In this document: positions 5,520 through 8,449 of the stretch, piece by piece
How the letters are laid out: each line of letters begins with the position of its first letter
Numbering within the stretch: position 1 is the first letter of the stretch
Assembly (NCBI GenBank): GCA_029057255.1
Contig: JAICZO010000107.1
Coordinates: 1-8,449, forward strand
Length of the DNA stretch: 8,449 nucleotides
Origin: Muribaculaceae bacterium
GTDB taxonomy: Bacteria > Bacteroidota > Bacteroidia > Bacteroidales > Muribaculaceae
Direction of reading: 5' to 3'
Notes under the pieces: generated by a model
Told to the model about the DNA's origin: nothing
Seen by the model: the letters and a program-made list of their open reading frames with translations, nothing else
Database searches by the model: none
Made by a program: the position numbers and the translations under genes

Positions 5520-6665
5520 ATGCACTACTTCCTGATAGCCGGAGAGGCATCCGGCGACCTGCATGCCTCATACCTCATCGAAGAGCTGCGGCGGCGCGAC
5601 AGCGACGCCGTCTTCACTTTTCTCGGCGGCGACCGCATGGCTGCCGCAGCAGGCTCGGCACCGCTCGTACACTACCGCGACATGGCCTATATGGGCTTCA
5701 GCGAAGTGCTGCGCAACATAGGCAAGATTTCGGCCAACCTGCGCACTGCCCGACAGTCGGTGCGCATGGCATCGCCCGACTGCCTCATACTGATCGACTA
5801 TCCGTCGTTCAACCTCAAGGTCGCCGCCACGGCAGCCAAGGCACACATACCCGTCTACTACTACATCCCGCCCAAGATATGGGCATGGAAGAAATGGCGC
5901 ATCCGCGACATACGCCGCCTGGTGCGACGCGTCTTCGCCATCTTCCCCTTCGAGCCGCAGTTCTACCGCGACAACGGCTTCGACGCCACATACGTCGGCA
6001 ACCCCTCGGTCGGCGAAGTGGACCGTGCTCTGGCAGCCGTACAGCCACGCGCCGTCTTCCTTGCCGAGCACAAGCTGCGCGACCGACCCCTGGTGGCCCT
6101 CATGCCCGGCAGCCGACGCTCCGAGATACGCAACAACCTGGCGGTGATGAACCTCGCTCTGGCACAGTTCCCGCAGTACCGCGGCGTCATCGTCGGCGCC
6201 CCCGGCATCGACGACAGCCTCTACCGCGAGTGCGGTGCCGGCAACCTGCCCGTGCTGCGCACGGCATCGGCCGTCGACATCCTCGCCCACTGCCGCGCCG
6301 CCCTCGTCACATCGGGCACGGCGACTCTCGAGTGCGCCCTGGCAGGAGTGCCGCAGGTGGCCATGTACCGGGGCAACGGCACCAAGCTCACCTACGACAT
6401 CATGAAGCGGGTGCTCAGCATCGACTACGTGACGCTCCCCAACCTCATCGCCGGGCGCGAAATCATACCCGAGATGCTACAGCACATGTGCACCCCCGAC
6501 GCCGTGGCCGACCGCCTCGGCCCGCTGCTGCGCGAGGGCAATCCCGCCCGCGAGGCACAGCTCCGTGACTATGCCGACATGCGCCGGCGCCTCGGCACCG
6601 ACGATGCCCCTGCGGCCACTGCCGCCGCCATCGTCGGCGACCTTCGGCAGGCGGGCAAGCGCTGA
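5520..6665 (+). CDS. lpxB: Lipid-A-disaccharide synthase
   Basis: A peripheral inner-membrane GT19 glycosyltransferase that joins UDP-2,3-diacylglucosamine and lipid X into the lipid A disaccharide, indicating a Gram-negative outer membrane. The 381 residues match the family. The N-terminal signature AGEASGDLH is at 7-15; LIDYPSFN (91-98) matches the LIDAPDFN segment of E. coli, with D93 corresponding to its first aspartate; IPPKIWAWKKWRI (116-128) follows. The second domain has GNPS (160-163), LMPGSRRSEI (194-203), the UDP-binding SGTATLE (265-271) and YVTLPNLIAGREI (303-315). The start at 5520, six bases after tadA, gives the correct N-terminus. It ends the operon and is followed by a terminator hairpin. 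Nothing in it looks damaged. Confidence 0.95.
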   Translation: MHYFLIAGEASGDLHASYLIEELRRRDSDAVFTFLGGDRMAAAAGSAPLVHYRDMAYMGFSEVLRNIGKISANLRTARQSVRMASPDCLILIDYPSFNLKVAATAAKAHIPVYYYIPPKIWAWKKWRIRDIRRLVRRVFAIFPFEPQFYRDNGFDATYVGNPSVGEVDRALAAVQPRAVFLAEHKLRDRPLVALMPGSRRSEIRNNLAVMNLALAQFPQYRGVIVGAPGIDDSLYRECGAGNLPVLRTASAVDILAHCRAALVTSGTATLECALAGVPQVAMYRGNGTKLTYDIMKRVLSIDYVTLPNLIAGREIIPEMLQHMCTPDAVADRLGPLLREGNPAREAQLRDYADMRRRLGTDDAPAATAAAIVGDLRQAGKR

Positions 6666-6670
6666 CACCG

Positions 6671-6732
6671 ATATAGAAATAACGAACCGTGTGAACATCG
6701 GAGATGATGACTCACACGGTTCGTTCTATATT
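6671..6732. terminator. Bidirectional terminator between lpxB and purF
   Basis: AACGAACCGTGTGA at 6681-6694 pairs perfectly over 14 bp with 6712-6725 around a 17-base loop. Outside it, ATATAGA (6671-6677) can pair with TCTATAT (6726-6732), lengthening the structure with a small bulge. It lies between two convergent genes, 5 bases after the lpxB stop and 16 bases from the purF stop. The flanks are A/T-rich on both sides rather than pure U-tracts, as expected of a shared terminator. Confidence 0.75.
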
Positions 6733-6748
6733 GTTATGCCTGAGCGTC

Positions 6749-8158
6749 TCAGTTGTGGCTTGACCCGTCGAAGCAGTGGGTGCAGATCTTGCACTTGGGC
6801 AGGCCTATGGCCTTGACGAGAGTCTCGAGAGTGTTGAACTTGAGCGAAGTGAGATTGTAACGCTCGCGTATCTTCTCGACCATTGCCTCATACTCGGGCG
6901 TACCGGTGGTGGCATATCGCTCGAGATTCTTGTTGGGGTCGCCCTCAAACTCCTCTATGATGCGGCGTGTGAGCAGCTCCATGTCGCTCTTCGATGCAGT
7001 GAAGCCCACATATCGGCATCCGTAAATCAGCGGGGGGCATGCTATGCGCATGTGCACTTCGCGGGCACCGCAGCGGTAAAGCTCGCGGACATTGTCGTTG
7101 AGCTGAGTGCCGCGCACGATAGAGTCGTCGCAGAAGAGCGCGCGCTTGCCGTTGAGCATAGCGTGGTTGGGCACGAGCTTCATCTTGGCCACAAGGTTGC
7201 GCATCGACTGTTCGCTGGGTGTGAAGCTTCGCGGCCACGTGGGCGTGTACTTCGATATGCAGCGGTGGTAGGGCACGCCCTTGCCGGCGGCGTATCCGAG
7301 AGCCATGCCTACGCCCGAGTCGGGGATGCCGCAGGCGCAGTCGACGGGAGTATCGTCGGTCTGACCCATCATGTAACCCGAGTCGAAACGCATCTCCTCG
7401 ACGTTCTTGCCCTCGTAGCACGATGTGGGGAAGCCGTAGTATACCCACAGGAAAGAGCATATCTGCATCTCGCTGCCGGGAGCGCGGAGCTGACGCACGC
7501 CGTCGGCGGTAATCTCCACTATCTCACCGGGGCCGAGGTCGCGCACATGCTCGAAGTCGAGATTGGGGAATGCGGTGGACTCCGACGCCACCGCGTAGGC
7601 GTCGTCCTTACGTCCCAGGGCGATGGGTGTGCGGCCGAGGCGGTCGCGTGCGGCGATGACCGAGTGCTCGGTGAGGATGAGCATCGAGCACGAGCCTTCG
7701 ATGCTGTTGAACACATTCTCGATGCCTTCGACAAAAGTATTGCCCCTGTTAATAAGCAAAGCGACGAGCTCAGTCTGGTTTGTAGAACCGCTGCTGAGTT
7801 CGCCGAAGTGCACTCCCATATCGAGTAGTCGTCGCTCGAGGGTATCGATATTGGTTATTTTTGCTACGGTGACAATTGCATATTTGCCAAGGTGCGAGTT
7901 GATGATGATGGGTTGAGGATCAGTGTCGCTGATAACTCCGATGCCCGTGTTTCCGTTGAACTTGGGCAGCTCCGCCTCGAATTTAGTGCGGAAGTACGTG
8001 CTCTCGAGACTGTGTATCGAGCGGCAGAACCGATGTTCCTCGGCGTCATAGGTAGCCATTCCGGCACGCTTGGTGCCAAGGTGGGAGTTGTAGTCAACTC
8101 CGTAGAATAAGTCGGCGCGGCATTTACGCTTGGCGGCGACTCCAAAAAAACCTCCCAT
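6749..8158 (-). CDS. purF: PurF-like amidophosphoribosyltransferase with degenerate glutaminase domain
   Basis: A 469-residue class II amidotransferase/phosphoribosyltransferase homologue. PurF makes phosphoribosylamine from PRPP and glutamine, the first step of purine synthesis. The PRPP-binding loop is intact (LFCDDSIVRGT, 341-351, aspartates 344-345), as are SFLWVYYGFPTS (235-246) and CGIPDSGVGMALGYA (276-290). Cysteines 234, 381, 456 and 459 fall where B. subtilis PurF holds its [4Fe-4S] cluster. The glutaminase half is abnormal: it starts MGGFFG, not MCGIVG, so the cysteine nucleophile is missing, and the HRGQDAAG, RYPTAG and HNGN motifs are gone. It may be ammonia-dependent or have another role; I recall similar MGGFFG proteins in other Bacteroidales annotated as PurF. 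The start at 8158 is chosen over an in-frame ATG at 8248 because the promoter box lies between the two and homology begins at MGG. It is transcribed alone. Confidence 0.85.
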   Translation of the reverse strand: MGGFFGVAAKRKCRADLFYGVDYNSHLGTKRAGMATYDAEEHRFCRSIHSLESTYFRTKFEAELPKFNGNTGIGVISDTDPQPIIINSHLGKYAIVTVAKITNIDTLERRLLDMGVHFGELSSGSTNQTELVALLINRGNTFVEGIENVFNSIEGSCSMLILTEHSVIAARDRLGRTPIALGRKDDAYAVASESTAFPNLDFEHVRDLGPGEIVEITADGVRQLRAPGSEMQICSFLWVYYGFPTSCYEGKNVEEMRFDSGYMMGQTDDTPVDCACGIPDSGVGMALGYAAGKGVPYHRCISKYTPTWPRSFTPSEQSMRNLVAKMKLVPNHAMLNGKRALFCDDSIVRGTQLNDNVRELYRCGAREVHMRIACPPLIYGCRYVGFTASKSDMELLTRRIIEEFEGDPNKNLERYATTGTPEYEAMVEKIRERYNLTSLKFNTLETLVKAIGLPKCKICTHCFDGSSHN

Positions 8159-8272
8159 AAAGAACTGTGTACATATTGGTTTTGAAGCCGCAAAGTTACA
8201 AATTTTTTCGTGCACGACATCATGCCGCGCCCGTTTTTTTTTGCACAATTTTTTGAAAATGCATATCGGGCG
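8159..8272 (-). other. AT-rich intergenic region upstream of the purF-like gene
   Basis: A 114-base gap between two minus-strand genes. On the minus strand it contains poly-A stretches and the TAnnTTTG box described separately. CGCCCG just past the upstream stop and a CGGGCG about 35 bases further on are complementary, but the loop is too long to call a terminator. The extension of the downstream reading frame to 8248 falls here and does not look coding. Confidence 0.4.
8191..8198 (-). promoter_or_regulatory. TAnnTTTG promoter box of the purF-like gene
   Basis: Read on the minus strand, 8198 to 8191 is TAACTTTG, an exact match to the Bacteroidota -7 box. Transcription would start near 8186 and leave a leader of about 28 bases before the ATG at 8158. 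No clean TTTG is found at the -33 distance. Its place inside the longer open frame argues against the start at 8248. Confidence 0.6.
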
Positions 8273-8449
8273 TCAGCGACGGCCCAGGAGGCGGCGCCAG
8301 CGCGAGCGCAGCGAAATCAGCAGCGGCGACGCGGCCGACGCGATGTCGCTCGAGAGCGGGTCGTTGCACGATCTCAGCGCGGGTGCCTCGCCGAACTGCT
8401 CGGGGTAGATCATCATAAGGTTGTTGCGGGCGAAGTAGCGCTGCAGGAA
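8273..8449 (-). CDS. C-terminal end of an unidentified protein (5' part outside window)
   Basis: The last 58 codons of a minus-strand gene run in from the right edge and end with TGA at 8275-8273. The frame has the GC-rich third positions of the neighbouring genes and no internal stop. It reads RYFARNNLMMIYPEQFGE near the edge and ends in a basic tail (RSRWRRLLGRR). I do not recognise the family with confidence. The NNLMMIYPEQ stretch recalls the C-terminal cytoplasmic domain of some Bacteroidales cation:proton antiporters, but that is only a weak guess. It lies 114 bases upstream of the purF-like gene in the same direction, with a promoter box between them. Confidence 0.6.
   Translation of the reverse strand, partial: FLQRYFARNNLMMIYPEQFGEAPALRSCNDPLSSDIASAASPLLISLRSRWRRLLGRR

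Noticed and set aside
6776..7828. Plus-strand open frame of 350 codons opposite the purF-like gene
   Set aside because: It is antisense to a well-recognised gene with family motifs along its whole length; the translation has no domain signature.
8159..8248. N-terminal extension of the purF-like protein from an ATG at 8248, perhaps a cleaved propeptide as in B. subtilis PurF
   Set aside because: The promoter box at 8191-8198 lies inside it, the stretch is AT-rich and non-coding in character, and even with cleavage the residue at the nucleophile position would be Gly, not Cys.

Overview
The window looks like chromosomal DNA from a Bacteroidota member, most likely order Bacteroidales; a Muribaculaceae-like lineage is possible but unproven. 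The reasons are promoter-like sites of the Bacteroidota type (TAnnTTTG, in one case with an upstream TTTG), weak Shine-Dalgarno sites, several genes whose closest recognisable form is the Bacteroidales one (RluB with a KRIEYE-type extension, RNase Z with an altered exosite region, a PurF-like protein starting MGGFFG), and GC-rich genes separated by AT-rich gaps. No transposon, CRISPR array, rRNA or tRNA is visible.

Layout from left to right. (1) The 3' part of an RluB/RsuA-family pseudouridine synthase gene, whose start lies before the window, followed by a GAAA-capped hairpin. (2) A small DMT/DUF486 membrane protein. (3) A 383-base AT-rich gap with several dyads and, in its right half, a promoter-like site, about 80 transcribed bases with two adjacent hairpins, and a strong intrinsic terminator: a candidate small RNA, or an attenuated leader of the next gene. 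(4) A type II NADH dehydrogenase (Ndh) overlapping by ATGA with an Eis-like GNAT acetyltransferase carrying an SCP2-like tail. (5) A gap with a perfect hairpin and a 22-codon ORF that reads like an orphan signal peptide. (6) A tight operon, rnz-tadA-lpxB (tRNA 3' processing, tRNA wobble deamination, lipid A synthesis), whose TAnnTTTG box lies only four bases before the rnz ATG, so the transcript may be leaderless. (7) A bidirectional terminator hairpin between convergent units. (8) On the minus strand, a PurF-like phosphoribosyltransferase, preceded by its own TAnnTTTG box. (9) The last 58 codons of an unidentified minus-strand gene.

Most genes are conserved housekeeping functions. The two most unusual signals are the PurF-like protein and the candidate small RNA. 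The PurF-like protein keeps the PRPP-binding motif and the four cysteines expected to hold a [4Fe-4S] cluster, but has lost every recognisable glutaminase catalytic residue, including the N-terminal cysteine nucleophile. The candidate RNA lies upstream of ndh, which has no other recognisable promoter.
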